The notes under the pieces were generated by a model that made no database searches, was not told where the DNA came from, and was given only the letters and a program-made list of their open reading frames with translations. This document shows positions 10,443-21,306 of a stretch of 64,000 bases of DNA, one piece after another. Positions within the stretch are counted from its first letter, which is position 1. Each line of letters starts with the position of its first letter. Both the position numbers and the translations under genes were made by a program. Source of the DNA: Psococerastis gibbosa (taxonomy: Eukaryota; Arthropoda; Insecta; Psocodea; Psocidae); contig OZ020489.1 of assembly GCA_963971405.1 (NCBI GenBank), forward strand, positions 5,952,001-6,016,000, written 5' to 3'.

Positions 10443-11160
10443 TTTCTTTCTTTCTTTCTTTTCCTTGTCCAGTATTCCCTGGCCAAGGAGCATATATTAC
10501 AAAAATACAATACATAATAATACCATCCCACATCCCCAAGTTAGCGCTTATTTGGGACAAAAGACTCATACAGTGCTGCTAAACAAGGCTTAATCATTTA
10601 TTTTTGTTATTTATTTATAATATTTACTTATTTTATTTTTATTATAATTAACTCCCATTGACCAGCCATCTTTTTATACCCGCTTTTAACTCACCCATCT
10701 GTTTAAATTTTTTCATTTGTGGAGGAAGTTCATTAAATATCTTTGGTATAAGTACTTTGTTCAATCTCTCTCCGTATTTGTTATATGTTATCTCAAACTT
10801 AAGCTTTTTTGGGTTTCTTGTATTGTACTTCCGTTTATCATCTATTTGGTATTATTTTTTTAATCTTTCTTTTCTTTCTTTCTTTTCCTTGTCCAGTATT
10901 CCCTGGACAAGGAGAATATATTACAAAAAATACAATACATAATAATACCATCCCGCATCCCCAAGCTAGCGCTTATTTGGGACAAAAGACTCATACAGTG
11001 CTGCTAAACAAGGCTTAATAAATTATTTTTGTTATTTATTTATAATGTTTATTTTATTTTATTTTTATTTTATTTTAACTTGTTATTTTAATGTCAGTTT
11101 TTATTATTATTATTAACTCCCATTGACCAGCCATCTTTTTATACCCGCTTAAATAATAAT
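10443..11160 (-). mobile_element. LINE 3' end fragments in a 424-bp direct duplication, minus strand
   Basis: The block starting TTCCTTGTCCAGTATTCCCT at 10461 recurs at 10885, 424 bases on. Both copies end with CATTGACCAGCCATCTTTTT and ATACCCGCTT (10656-10686 and about 11119-11150). On the minus strand, 10810-10655 reads a LINE C-terminus: a KYGERLNKVL stretch, then IFNELPPQMKKF, KAGIKRWLV and a stop. Each copy carries the 3' hairpin followed by (GAAA)n, seen here as CTTT repeats. Either one duplication or two head-to-tail insertions would explain it. Confidence 0.65.
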
Positions 11161-11420
11161 ATAATATTAATAATAATAATTCGTGTATTTTTTTTGTTTT
11201 TTAACATTTCTACAGCTACTGTAGGCCCCTTAACGAAAGGTGTGCGGGGTACCATACCTACTAATAGTTCCATACATCGGAGGGTGTGTGCAGCTGATGG
11301 CCTCAGGCAAGTCGGGTTTATTTAGCAGCCCTTCAGCAGGCCTAGTGTCTAGCAAACCCGAATAAGAATAAATTACCCGGAAGTAAGTGTAAATTATCCT
11401 GAATAAGCCCCAATGCATGT
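11161..11420. other. Intergenic DNA, no recognised feature
   Basis: No gene or repeat recognised. Confidence 0.35.
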
Positions 11421-11780
11421 TTGTTTTCCAATGCCTGCCTTCAGCATTTCTGCTATAAGCAACCCTGTCAGCCTGGAGGGGGGAGTGAGTCTGTTTCTTA
11501 ACGTGGGGCACCCTAACGGCAGACCCCTTTGCCTCAGGGAGAAGGGGAGTCGACTGATGGGGTGGACCTCCTGATTATGGTGGATTCCGAACATGGTAAA
11601 GTCACACGATTAATTCGGAGGTGACCAGGACTCGACACACACTTAGACTGATTGGTATAGTCTCAGCGTGTTATCATGTCCCACTATGTTCCCCTGCCAA
11701 CGCTGTGAACACTACCAATTTTTCTGCCGTTCTGAACAGGCTCTATTCTGGTGGAACCAACTTGATATGGCTGTTGGCAC
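11421..11780 (-). mobile_element. 5S-rRNA-like SINE (SINE3 type), minus strand
   Basis: On the minus strand it opens GCCAACAGCCATATCAAGTTG, close to the first bases of metazoan 5S rRNA. The family body follows: a GTTGGCAGGGGAACAT block, a CTGGTCACCTCCGA block, a GGAGGTCCACC block, and a 3' end near GAAAGCAGGC...GAAAACAA. Relatives are at 31361-31713, 42819-43038, 46646-46992 and 57770-58143. I could not define a target duplication for this copy. Confidence 0.6.
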
Positions 11781-11784
11781 CTCA

Positions 11785-12208
11785 ACGAATCTAAATTAAC
11801 TCGCGGGAATAAAATAAGGTGGCAGATGTCATTAGAAATTAAAAAAAAAAAAATTCCTCGGCTGGAGCGAATGTCGCATCTCTCCAATATAGAATTCTAG
11901 TATTGGCCTGTTGGGTAACCAGGCCCTGCGTGGGGGACCCGTTAGTTCCTTAACGCAAAGAGAAGAGTCTTAGACTCAAGATTTGTAATTTCTAGCTACC
12001 TCACAAATCTCCATGGCAAAGAGGGAAACTTGAAAAACAAACGATCGCGCCCGTGCCTGAATTCACAGTTGTCCCCATGGGACCCATGACAAGTTGCAAT
12101 TTACAATTTCACGCATTTCTCACATATGTTTCTACAAATCTAGAAATTCGCCGCTAAAGAAAGCGGTTAACGAACAATATGAAACCCTTCGAACTAACTT
12201 TGCACTGC
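11785..12208. other. Intergenic DNA, no recognised feature
   Basis: No gene recognised. A 13-base A run lies near 11850. Confidence 0.35.
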
Positions 12209-12211
12209 TAA

Positions 12212-12592
12212 GGCGCCATTCCATTGACCGGCTAGGGCTATTTCCAAAACGCTGACGTGGTAGCAGACACTCAAGACTTAGGTAGCGTCTCCACCGACCT
12301 CGCATTGCAGATTGCAAGTGACATTGACGGAAATGTTTGTTTTTCTTTTTATATAAATCTATTAAAATGTTTGTAATTAACATATCCCATGAAGCCATTT
12401 TTTAATTTTAGTTTGTTTGTTTGTGATTTTATTGTATGATCATTGATCAATTTTAACTATGGCATAGAGGAAAATAAACATTTCCGTCAATTCTGCAATG
12501 CGAGGTCGATGGAAACGCCACCTAAGTCTTGAGTGTCTGGTGCCACGTCACCGTTTTGGAAATAGCCCTAGCCGGTCAATGGAATGGGCACC
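12212..12592. mobile_element. Harbinger-like palindromic MITE, family A copy 2
   Basis: The ends GGCGCCATTCCATTGACC and GGTCAATGGAATGGGCACC lie between TAA duplications (12209-12211 and 12593-12595). The interior includes the GATCATTGATCAATTTTAAC centre found in the other family A copies. Confidence 0.85.
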
Positions 12593-12599
12593 TAAGTTA

Positions 12600-13178
12600 C
12601 ACTATAGTCTGCAGCATATTAGAGCACTGATTTTTTTTCTATACGATGCAGCTTGCTCACTTTTTTATTCTAGAACACACTTCTTCAAATCTAGTAAATT
12701 CGCTGGGAAAGAAAGCAGAAAGCTTTCCCTCCGAACCAACATGGCTGCACTAAGAGTTCTATACTCGTTTAGATGAGAAATGGGACACTCGAGCCGCTAT
12801 AAAATATTTTTTGAATCCTGTGTCTACCTGTCTTTCAAATGACTGACCCAGGAATTAGAAAACTCCTTTCTTCGGCTTAGGGAGGTATCGTGAAAGCACC
12901 GACCCCGTTTCGCGGGGCAGCGGTTTTCTTTCCGTTATAAATGTTAACATATTGCACTATTATAGTACAGTGGAACACATTTCGCACAAGCGCCTTACCT
13001 ACGCTATGTAGACGGCTGTCAACTTTTCTGCAAACATCACATAATTTCACTTTGACCGCCATCATGAAAAATCGTTCATTTGTCATAAAATGTGTTTACT
13101 TCCATTATCGTGGATAAAAATACGGGCTTTCAGCCACATTTTGTTCCATTCCTTTTTAACCAATATATATCACCTGTT
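12600..13178. other. Intergenic DNA, no recognised feature
   Basis: No gene or repeat recognised. Confidence 0.35.
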
Positions 13179-13270
13179 CGAAGCATGACCAGAAAATTTA
13201 GCAAGTGCGGCGGAATCGAACCAACAACTTTTCGGGTGAAAGTCAGAGTCCATACCACTACACTATGCAA
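13179..13270 (-). mobile_element. tRNA-Glu-derived SINE, 5' fragment, minus strand
   Basis: The minus strand holds an A-box-like TAGTGGTATGGACTCTGAC, a TTTCACCC anticodon-loop-like segment and a B box GGTTCGATTCC. It corresponds to the 5' half of the SINE seen in full at 37385-37597. Confidence 0.65.
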
Positions 13271-13279
13271 CACGATCTT

Positions 13280-13780
13280 CCCATTAAGAAACCCAGCAAC
13301 AACAAAGGTATAGAAGGTAAACAGTGCAGTTCAGCAGACTGGAAATATCTGTCATTTAACTTAATTGTAATATAAGCAAACAATTGGCTCATTCCAAACC
13401 TCTGTTTTAATATAGCATTGTTTTGAATATAGCCACAGATAGCCCAAATTCTAATTAGTGTACAAGGACTCCACAGAATGTTTACAGTATGAAGGGATAC
13501 GTTCTAAATGCGCCTGGTAACCCGTAAAATAGCTCACATAGCTCACTTAGCCCCCCCCCCCTCCGCTAACATGCTAACTATATTCCAGAAATACCTAAAT
13601 GATGGCTCTTTTATCGGTGTTCCATATGAAAAAACGGATATGGAGGGAGGGGGGGGGTGTAACCTGAAAAGGATCAAATTCCAGCAATATCGTAACTCTA
13701 CCTTAAGGGGAAAAAAGGCCCTGCCCAACAATTAGTAGTAGTAGTAATACTCATTCAGGAACACGATAGGTCACAAGGCA
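13280..13780. other. Intergenic DNA, no recognised feature
   Basis: No gene recognised. C and G homopolymers near 13550 and 13650 create proline- and glycine-rich frames without coding meaning. Confidence 0.35.
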
Positions 13781-13783
13781 TAA

Positions 13784-14459
13784 GGGTTCTTACAGAGTGG
13801 AGCCGGGATGTACGCTGGTAGCCGGGATGGTAGCTTACTCGCTTACCGCTATGTAACAATGTTGCCTCAGCCGGCAGTGTACCCGTTCACAACGGAGCCT
13901 AGCAGGTTACCAGGATGGGCGCAGGGAGCCTAGATGGAAGGAATTATAATTGCTACCTAGATTGTTACATAGCTTGTAAGCGCTGGTCGAGTGGCGTGCT
14001 CATGCGCAGTTGGCCTCCTCCTCTTCCTCCAACGTCAGTGACTGCTGCTATTACTACAATCAACAATCCCGGTCTGTCAGTGTTTATACACTTACTGTTT
14101 TACGATTTCAAATAGTTTTTGGATATTCACAATGGACATATAAAAACTCATTTCCGAAGTATTTAATAGGATCCCTATATGGAATCAGGCGCATCCTGAT
14201 CACCACAACAGACATAAGACTAAACTCACGGTCATTACTAAAAAATAAAAACCACTTCGTAGCAGCACTATCAATCAATATTGTTTCTTCTAATAATCCA
14301 TCCATCTTGAACTACAAAACAGAACTGCAAGGAAGGAACCGGCGATTAAAACAGTGCCAACACGAACACCACTCATTCCGGCCAGGTACTCATCGACTAA
14401 GCGAGTAAGCTACCATCCCAGCTACCAGCTTACATCCCGGCTCCACTCTGTAAGAACCC
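13784..14459. mobile_element. TAA-flanked DNA transposon with long inverted ends (676 bp)
   Basis: The left end GGGTTCTTACAGAGTGGAGC and the right end GCTCCACTCTGTAAGAACCC are inverted repeats. They continue for about 60 bp through the GCCGGGATGTA, GCTGGTAGC, GGGATGGTAGC and TTACTCGCTTA blocks with few mismatches. TAA is duplicated at 13781-13783 and 14460-14462, a PIF/Harbinger-like target. An open frame of 132 codons (14010-14408, plus) runs into the right terminal repeat. It has no recognisable transposase motif, so I treat the element as non-autonomous. Confidence 0.8.
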
Positions 14460-14672
14460 TAAGACTGCATAAGCAAGAACGTACCCATAGTCAAGAAAAA
14501 AAAATACTATGTAGATAATTTCCTTGATTTGCCTATATTTTTTTAGCTTCCAGCAGGCGTATGTTTAGCATATTTCCAGATTAAAATAATGCATGTTGTA
14601 TTAACATCTACCGCAGTGAGTACCGCAAGGCCACAACTGCCTATAAATTAATGGTTCAAACACTGGCCCTGA

Positions 14673-14830
14673 TTACACATTCGAATATTTATTCGACCGA
14701 AGAAATGGTAAAATTGGTAAATTGGTATGTTTATGTATACGACTTGAATCAGAATTTTGGTATTACATTTTCGAATATTTCCGTACTTGTTATCGGATCA
14801 AATATGTTGGAACAATATTCGAGTGTGTAA
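14673..14830. repeat. Small inverted repeat, possible MITE
   Basis: TTACACATTCGAATATT on the left mirrors AATATTCGAGTGTGTAA on the right with two mismatches. The spacing is about 120 bases and no target duplication is clear. Confidence 0.45.
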
Positions 14831-15880
14831 AAGAGGGGAATGTGTAAACAAAATCTATATAGTCAAATAAAATACAAATGGAACAAAATAAAATAAAATG
14901 GAACATTGTCTTTCGTCTTCCTCGCTGAAAGCAATTTTAACGATCTCCTGCATTTGCCCTAAACTCCACAAAGTAAAGCCTTACAACAAATAGAAATAGA
15001 GGCATTATATGCCTGAAAAGCCATAAAGTACACATTATCCCATCTTGACCCACCCCCCACTCGCTCCCACCAATAAAGCTCGCTGTTTCACAGTCAAAAT
15101 AATAATGTATTATTATGACAGACGCAGAAAATACGGGGTTAAAGAAAACATGCAAGAATACGGAAGAAGGAGATTACAATGTTTTTGAATATGAAACGAA
15201 GCCAAGCGGAGATACATTTGCTGCTCAGAGACAGACGGAATGGCAAATTAGCTTAAAATCCCCCATTCCCCTTTTATATGTACCCCGTATTACTTTACTA
15301 CGTACACCATCTTCTTTTTGCATTGAAAATAATGCAGAGAAAGGGGAACCGCACGTTGTGTCCGAGCCAGTAAATTTAAAAACACACATTTAATTAAAAA
15401 TTTACAAACAGCATAATACACAATCTGCAATCCTGTTGTGCTGACAATTGTGTCTCAGAGTATAGTTGGGGTCAACACAAAATATATATAATAAATAATA
15501 TAAATATATAATATATTTGTTTTATGTGTAAAATTGGTCTTCCTTCTGCGGAATCGAAATTGCCAAAAAAACTAATTTCAAAAATTGGTAAAGTTTTCTT
15601 TAGTTTCCCTCAGCACCAGCACTGTAAATAACGAGGTTCTGTAGGGACAGCTTTGGTCACTAGGTTCGCTGACGACAAACCGATATCCATATTATTCAAA
15701 ATGGCCGCCGTTTGCATGTGAAAACTAAGCTTTTAGCATCTAATTAATTCTTTTAATATTTTTAATAATATTTTTACTATGCCTGGACCTTATTTCGCTG
15801 CATATAATTTAATATATATATATATATCCTCCATGATTTATAGAAAAATATCACTTTAAAATAATACGTAATTAAAAATC
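14831..15880. other. Intergenic DNA, no recognised feature
   Basis: No gene recognised. The 92-codon frame at 15115-15393 has no recognisable domain or splice context. Confidence 0.35.
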
Positions 15881-15884
15881 ATTT

Positions 15885-16175
15885 CATCATTGACGATCTT
15901 AGAGCAAAAAGGCTACAATGGATAGGACATGTGCACCGGATACCGGACCACAGACCCCCAAAGGCTGTGTGGGAAGCAATCCCCCCGCGGAACAAGACCA
16001 AGAGGAAGACCAAGGCGAAGATGGGCGGACCAGTTCCAGGAGGACCTCCTTCGAGTTGGCGTCGAGGCAGCAGATTGGACAGCGGCTGCAGAGGATCGGC
16101 AAAGATGGAGGGAAATCGTCAGAGCGGCCAAAAGTCCCCCTGGGCTGATCGCGCCTAATTAAGTCAAGTAAGTCA
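15885..16175 (+). pseudogene. LINE reverse-transcriptase C-terminal fragment
   Basis: The plus strand reads the tail of a LINE ORF2 protein: LRAKRLQWIGHVHR, then a basic RGRPRRRWADQFQEDL block, a WTAAAEDRQRWREIV block and a stop. One frameshift separates the first part from the second. The 3' end carries AAGTCAAGTAAGTC, a short tandem tail. R/K-rich GRP and W-D blocks of this kind end many arthropod LINE proteins. It is 5'-truncated and cannot be active. Confidence 0.7.
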
Positions 16176-16776
16176 AAAAATCATTTTAAAATAGTATTGA
16201 GGCCTATGGAAAAATCAACGCTTTGATATCATTGCAACTGGTGCTGCCATCTACAAAATGACGTCACAAATGAACCTCATTGTGCGTCCTAGGCTCTACG
16301 ATAGCATTGAAATGTTCACCCGTTAGATATTTGAGCAGGATCACCCCAAAACAACTCAACGGACCAATTGTTATTTTTAAAACAAAAAATAAAAACCCTT
16401 GACACATTACGCCCAATCAAATGCACATTTTCGATCAGCATTTAGCAACTAACCTCACAATGCCCCACTCTCTCTTTTTAAACAATCCCACATAATTTGT
16501 GTTTATAAACAACACGGCTTTGAAGTTAAGCCCCAGTGCTTTTTACGTTTACCAATACAGACAAAGCGAGCGGTAATAAAGAGAAACACACAGAGGTTTC
16601 CATTGGGGTTCCCGTGGGACCGGCACATGCACTGGTGGGCTGATAATGTTATCGTACGATAAATAGAAAGACCGAACGCTGCTGCTGCAGCCCCCGCAGT
16701 TTATCTACATAGCACGACAATGCCCTGTTGAACATGTTGGAAACATTGGGGCTGATTATCATGGGGTCACAAGCTA
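16176..16776. other. Intergenic DNA, no recognised feature
   Basis: No gene or repeat recognised. Confidence 0.35.
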
Positions 16777-17279
16777 AACATTTTCAGTAATAGCATTGTG
16801 GACGTTTTAGGCGCGGTGCACAGAAGCAGATAGTAGTAGTAAAGTAAAGTAAAAATGTATTTCTCCAAAACATTACAGAATATTTTCATTGATACCAATT
16901 TACAATGCAACGACAATACAATACAATATATGCATGACTGCTTGATAGGCCATCCACCCTGTGCAATGAGAAACTCGTGTCTGCACGGATGGAAGGCATA
17001 TCAAGCAGGACAGAGAAATGTATATATCAATGATAATGGAAAACAGTTGCGGAGAGCCCCCCACTATAAGAACTCTTGTCAAAGTGGAGGGCTAGAGCAA
17101 CGTTCGTAAAAGTATCTGTGCAATTAAAAAAAAAGTGTACATATGTATATTTATTTATTTGTTACAAATTGAATGACAAATGCAATTATTTAGATCGCAC
17201 AGATATCAATACGATACGATACTAGCATTTTCAGTCATAGCATTGTGGAAGTCTTAGACGCGGTGCATAGAGGCAGATT
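16777..17279. repeat. Two-copy direct repeat flanking a probable insertion
   Basis: CATTTTCAGTAATAGCATTG...GGCGCGGTGCACAGAAGCAGAT (16778-16831) recurs with about eight changes at 17227-17279. The DNA between begins TAGTAGTAGTAAAGTAAAG, which could be the tail of a minus-strand retroelement. The ORFs inside have no recognisable domain. Confidence 0.5.
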
Positions 17280-17754
17280 CTATGCCAGAGTCCTATCGAC
17301 ATACATTGGAGCTTAGGGTATGATAACTAGAAAGTCTGTACGCAGCCCCCCCCCCCTTAATCTAAATTGGCCGAAATAGACCATATATGGATGTCAGCGG
17401 ATCTTCTCGCTGAAAGGCAGCCGGGAAAAAAATGGACATCAAGATGCAGAGGAAGATTTCTTCTACTTCATTAAATCTCATTTATAGCTCTAAGATCGAT
17501 ATTTCCGGAGAAATTTGATTTTTTACAGACCCGTAAGGTTTCCCCAGTCCAGTTGCCTCTTAGAGCTATTTATACACATCAATTTTTTCAGCCTCAAAAA
17601 CATAATACAAGCTTGTTGTTCTTCTGTGCTTACATAAGGCAGCGTTCTAAGTCATGCTTTCGCCTGTTTCATTGCGTGAACAGTAAGCTTGTCTGAGCTT
17701 GTCCACTATTGCTTGCAGCCGGTGCAGGTTGACAACGAGAACGTATAACGGTTT

Positions 17755-17890
17755 GCCAGTGGCCAAAAATTCATACGGAAACAATACAATTAATGTCCGA
17801 AATCCATAGGGTCGTCGGCATTGGACAAGGGACCTATGGGCCACACTATAAGTAGGCCTGGGTCCATAAAAAGTCCTTTAAAATAAAAAT
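17755..17890 (+). repeat. Dispersed repeat family E, copy 1
   Basis: The landmarks CCAGTGGCCAAAAATTCAT, CGGAAACAATACAA, ATGGGCC and TAGGCCTGGGTCCATAAAA recur at 47070-47200 and, in part, at 38672-38755. All copies end with CCATAAAAAG followed by an A/T-rich tail, as expected for a SINE or a LINE 3' end. No coding frame is visible. Confidence 0.55.
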
Positions 17891-17904
17891 ACTCACATTC
17901 ATAA

Positions 17905-18028
17905 GGCGAGATAGTGATAGTAAATGTAGTATTGACGTGGTAGCAGACATTAAAGACAGTCTAAAAATGTCTGCTACCACGTCAATACTACATTTACTAT
18001 CACTATTGTTGTTGGTGGAATAAGCGCC
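17905..18028. mobile_element. Harbinger-like palindromic MITE, family B copy 1
   Basis: TAA flanks both ends (17902-17904 and 18029-18031). The element is an almost perfect hairpin built on ATTGACGTGGTAGCAGACATT and its complement. The outer part of the left arm is deleted compared with the copy at 33202-33341. Confidence 0.8.
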
Positions 18029-18039
18029 TAAGGCCCTTT

Positions 18040-18505
18040 CTTTCAAACTCAGTAGTTATCGTTAGTTTTCGTCGTTCGAAAAATCGCTTTGTACAATATA
18101 ACACTAAAATAAATAATAATAATAATAAAGGCACAATTTCAATACAAATCATCTCAACAGTTTTCCTTTGAGAAAATGAAAATCTCATCGCACTAATAAA
18201 ACTTACCAAGAAATGCACCAAATAAAAATTGCAAATATTACGCCAAACACTACGTCCGCGGATTGATATGAAGTCACTAGGCTCAAAATAGTTAGAAATT
18301 ATAATATTGTATGTTTGTGTGTGTGATGAGGAACCAACTTGGCACACAGCGGCGTCTGCCCTGCCGTCACTCGCCAACTAATTTCTCTCCATCAGCCAGC
18401 CATTGGCGCAAAGGAACACATTTCAGATAACACTATAGCGTCAGCAGCACCAAATCATAACTGAGTTGATTACTGCCAAGTGCCATTACAAGATGGCAGA
18501 TAGTT
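18040..18505. other. Intergenic DNA, no recognised feature
   Basis: No gene recognised; the minus-strand frame at 18003-18377 overlaps the MITE edge and has no recognisable domain. Confidence 0.35.
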
Positions 18506-18512
18506 TTTTGAC

Positions 18513-18670
18513 ATGAGACATGAGCGGCGACTGACATGGTGGGGCCACGTCCAAAGAAGACAGCCAAATGCATTGATCCAGCGAATAAAGCAGCTTGGAG
18601 TAGCGGGAAGAACGCATCAAACTAACAGGAGAAGCCATAGGCCGACAAGAATGGTAGGAGCTGCCAAATT
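18513..18670 (+). pseudogene. LINE C-terminal fragment (RLTWWGHVQRR)
   Basis: The plus-strand frame opens RHERRLTWWGHVQRRQPNALI, the W-G-H-V motif that closes many LINE ORF2 proteins. It breaks off within about 50 codons into unrelated sequence. Confidence 0.6.
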
Positions 18671-18799
18671 ACAAGACCGCGGATGTTTTTTCGTAAGGAG
18701 TTGCCCACCAATCGAAATAAAATTTCGGTGTATCAGCCAACCATTGGTGTATAGACCAGTGAAAAACCAGGGAGAGAGGGAGGGACAGAGGCGTATCCG

Positions 18800-19156
18800 T
18801 AGAAATGATGAGTTCTACGCGATATACCAAGAACCTACGATAGTAGCCGAAATCAAGAGAGACCGCATCAGGTGGCTAGGGCACGTGCAACGAATGCCAG
18901 ACAATAGGGCTACAAGAGCAGCCTTACAGAAGGTGCCCCATGGGAGAAGACGAGTGCGACGACCACGGAGGCTATGGCTGGATGACGTCGAGGTGGACCC
19001 GACGACCCTTGGCGTCGATGACTCGCAAAGGAGAGCGCAGGACCGTCGAGGTGGATCCGGCGACCCTTGGCGTCGATGACTCGCAAAGGAGAGCACAGGA
19101 CAGCGCAGGCTGGCGCGATGTGTCAGAGCAGATCATGGCCCTTCACGGGCCGTAGC
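18800..19156 (+). pseudogene. LINE C-terminal fragment with a 58-bp tandem duplication
   Basis: The plus strand reads IVAEIKRDRIRWLGHVQRMP, then GRRRVRRPRRLWLDDVEVD and DSQRRAQDR. The final GWRDVSEQIMALHGP and stop follow in another frame. The order matches a LINE ORF2 C-terminus. A 58-bp segment starting GTCGAGGTGGA is repeated at 18987-19044 and 19045-19102 with few changes. Because 58 is not a multiple of three, the repeat shifts the frame and explains why the last block is in a different frame. This is a dead copy. Confidence 0.75.
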
Positions 19157-19530
19157 GACAAGAAGTAAATAGTAAATGTTCATATCCAATGGGACATGAC
19201 TTCCTTCAGACCCTAATTAGCTTTTCCTACGATGGCAGAAGCCACCCTCGGCAAGAACCGACAATTTTATAATCCATCCATCTAGGCTTGGTCCCTATTT
19301 TTGAGCGGAAGTTGTAAATCAAACAATCTTCAAATTACCATAAGAAGTTAGAAACGTGAACAAAAAAATATATGATAAGGGCAAGGTGACGCCGATCGCC
19401 ATCTTGTACATAGGAAGTAAGCACAGGCTTGTATGATTTTTTTTCTTTATATTTTGGGGTACGGTTGGAAGTACAGTAGAAATTATTACAATGCTAGGGT
19501 GGCGTGGGGCTTAGAAAGGTCACCCCGCGA

Positions 19531-19708
19531 CATTGTGATAACATCTCGGGTTACTAACATATGTAAATTCTGTATTAGGCATAAAACACGGCACCGTCAT
19601 GTATTTGGAACGTGGCGGCGCCGTCCAGAATTCCTTACCGAGACTTTACAAATTATCGCGGGAACGGTCCTTAACAGAATATAAATTACCTAATAGTAAA
19701 CAGCTTGA
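19531..19708 (+). repeat. Dispersed repeat family D, copy 1
   Basis: A GGTTACTA segment, TTAGGCAT, ACACGGCACC, the block GCGCCGTCCAGAATTCCTTA and the closing TAGTAAACAG recur at 34671-34850. Both copies place an imperfect hairpin (CGGCACC with GGCGCCG or GGTGCCG) in the middle. No coding capacity is seen. Confidence 0.55.
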
Positions 19709-19715
19709 TTGAGGG

Positions 19716-19870
19716 TCACCGATGAAGGACTTCATGGATCAACTGAAGGAGGAGGCAGGGGCTCGAATGTAACAAGAGCTGAAGAGGAAGGCGCAGAACC
19801 GAGAGAGCTGGAGGATGATTTGTAGGGAGTTGCTGCCAACCAATCGTTGAGATTGTGACCTCAGAAGAAG
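19716..19870 (+). pseudogene. LINE C-terminal fragment (AQNRESWRMICREL)
   Basis: The plus strand reads MKDFMDQLKEEAG, then a stop, then ELKRKAQNRESWRMICREL. The A-Q-R-E-W-R pattern is common near the end of LINE ORF2 proteins. It is short and interrupted. Confidence 0.5.
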
Positions 19871-19879
19871 AAACAGGTC

Positions 19880-20740
19880 GTTTATCATCAGCAGAACCAT
19901 AAGCTGACCTATTCAGACTGTGCAAACATGTGTTCTCATTATGGTAAGAAGTATACCACAAAGTATGGACTTTACTGTACAGTAAAGACTCAATACGCAC
20001 TGATTTGTGTGAAAGCAATGTATTCAATTAAGTCAGTAAAATAGGAATATGACACAATATGGAGCCCAACATTGTTTAATTGTTCTGCGAACCACACGCC
20101 GGAACGTTCTTTGGCAACAGACCACCATTAATCATTGGTTCACCCTCAAAATCAGATATTTACACAAGGTATGTGAAAATAAAATGATTAATGTTGAAAA
20201 GCAACCAAAATTTATATCCACAACGATCAGCCTACAGTCTCAACTTTTATTGACTTTTTTATATGCAAAAATATATAAAAATTAAAAATAAACCTGCCAT
20301 TCCATCGGAGTTTTTCCAAACATAAAGCGTGCTTAATAGCTGCGAGACATTTACGAAAAAGACAAAAAAATTGGAAACCTGTAACGAATTCGGAAATATC
20401 ATTGAGATCACATAGCAAACGAAGAGGTGCTGCCATGGACCTACGAGAGTATAAACATATTATGGACTCGCAGCAGCCTAACAGTCTGCAAGATTCCCGC
20501 GGCCATTTGCAATGTTTCCAAAATTCAAATTTTCTTCATTATTTCTTATGTATTTGATTGAATATTGCTCTTTCATATCAAATGATAACTTTTTTTATTA
20601 TACTGGTAAATCTTGCTTAAAATTACAATCTTGTAGAGCTTTAATTTTTTTTTTTTAATTTGAAACCTACAACGGGAAAGGCTATGAAAACATGCAAAGA
20701 AGGTATCAATGCAAATGGCTGCATGAGTCCTGAAAATTGT
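19880..20740. other. Intergenic DNA, no recognised feature
   Basis: No gene recognised. Confidence 0.35.
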
Positions 20741-20821
20741 TATCTATGTTTAGCTTATAATAATAGTTCCATGTAAAGCATCCAGTTTATATAGAACATC
20801 CTTGGGTACTGCAAACGATAA

Positions 20822-21208
20822 GCCGCCCATTCCACCGACCGGCTAGGGCTATTTACAAAAACGGTGGCGTGGTAGCAGACATTCATGACTTAGGCGGGGA
20901 ATCCACCGACCTCGCATTGCAGAATTGACGGAAATGTTTATTTTCCTCTATGCCATAGTTAAAATTGATCAATGATCATACAGTAAAATCACAAACAAAC
21001 AAACAAACTAAAATTAAAAAATGGCGTCATGGGATATGTTAAGTACAAACATTTTAATAGATTTCTATAAAAAGAAAAATTCTAATTTCCGTCAATGTCA
21101 TTTGCATTCTGCAATGCGAGGTCGATGGAAACGCCAACTAAATTTTAATGTCTGCTACCACATCACCGTTTTTGTAAATAGCCCTAGCCGGTCGGTGGAA
21201 TGGGCGCC
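20822..21208. mobile_element. Harbinger-like palindromic MITE, family A copy 3
   Basis: The ends GCCGCCCATTCCACCGACC and GGTCGGTGGAATGGGCGCC lie between TAA duplications (20819-20821 and 21209-21211). The interior matches family A copy 1, including the ATGGCGTCATGGGATATGTT segment that has no mirror partner. Confidence 0.85.
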
Positions 21209-21306
21209 TAACCGAAGGATCGCCAGATCCGTGAAACGAGCCAAGTGGATGGGGCACCTGATCACAGATGAAGGAACCCTATACAACATCATAGAAGACA
21301 CCCTTA

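Noticed and set aside
14010..14408. The 132-codon frame in the TAA-flanked element as a transposase
   Set aside because: No catalytic or helix-turn-helix motif is visible and it overlaps the terminal repeat.
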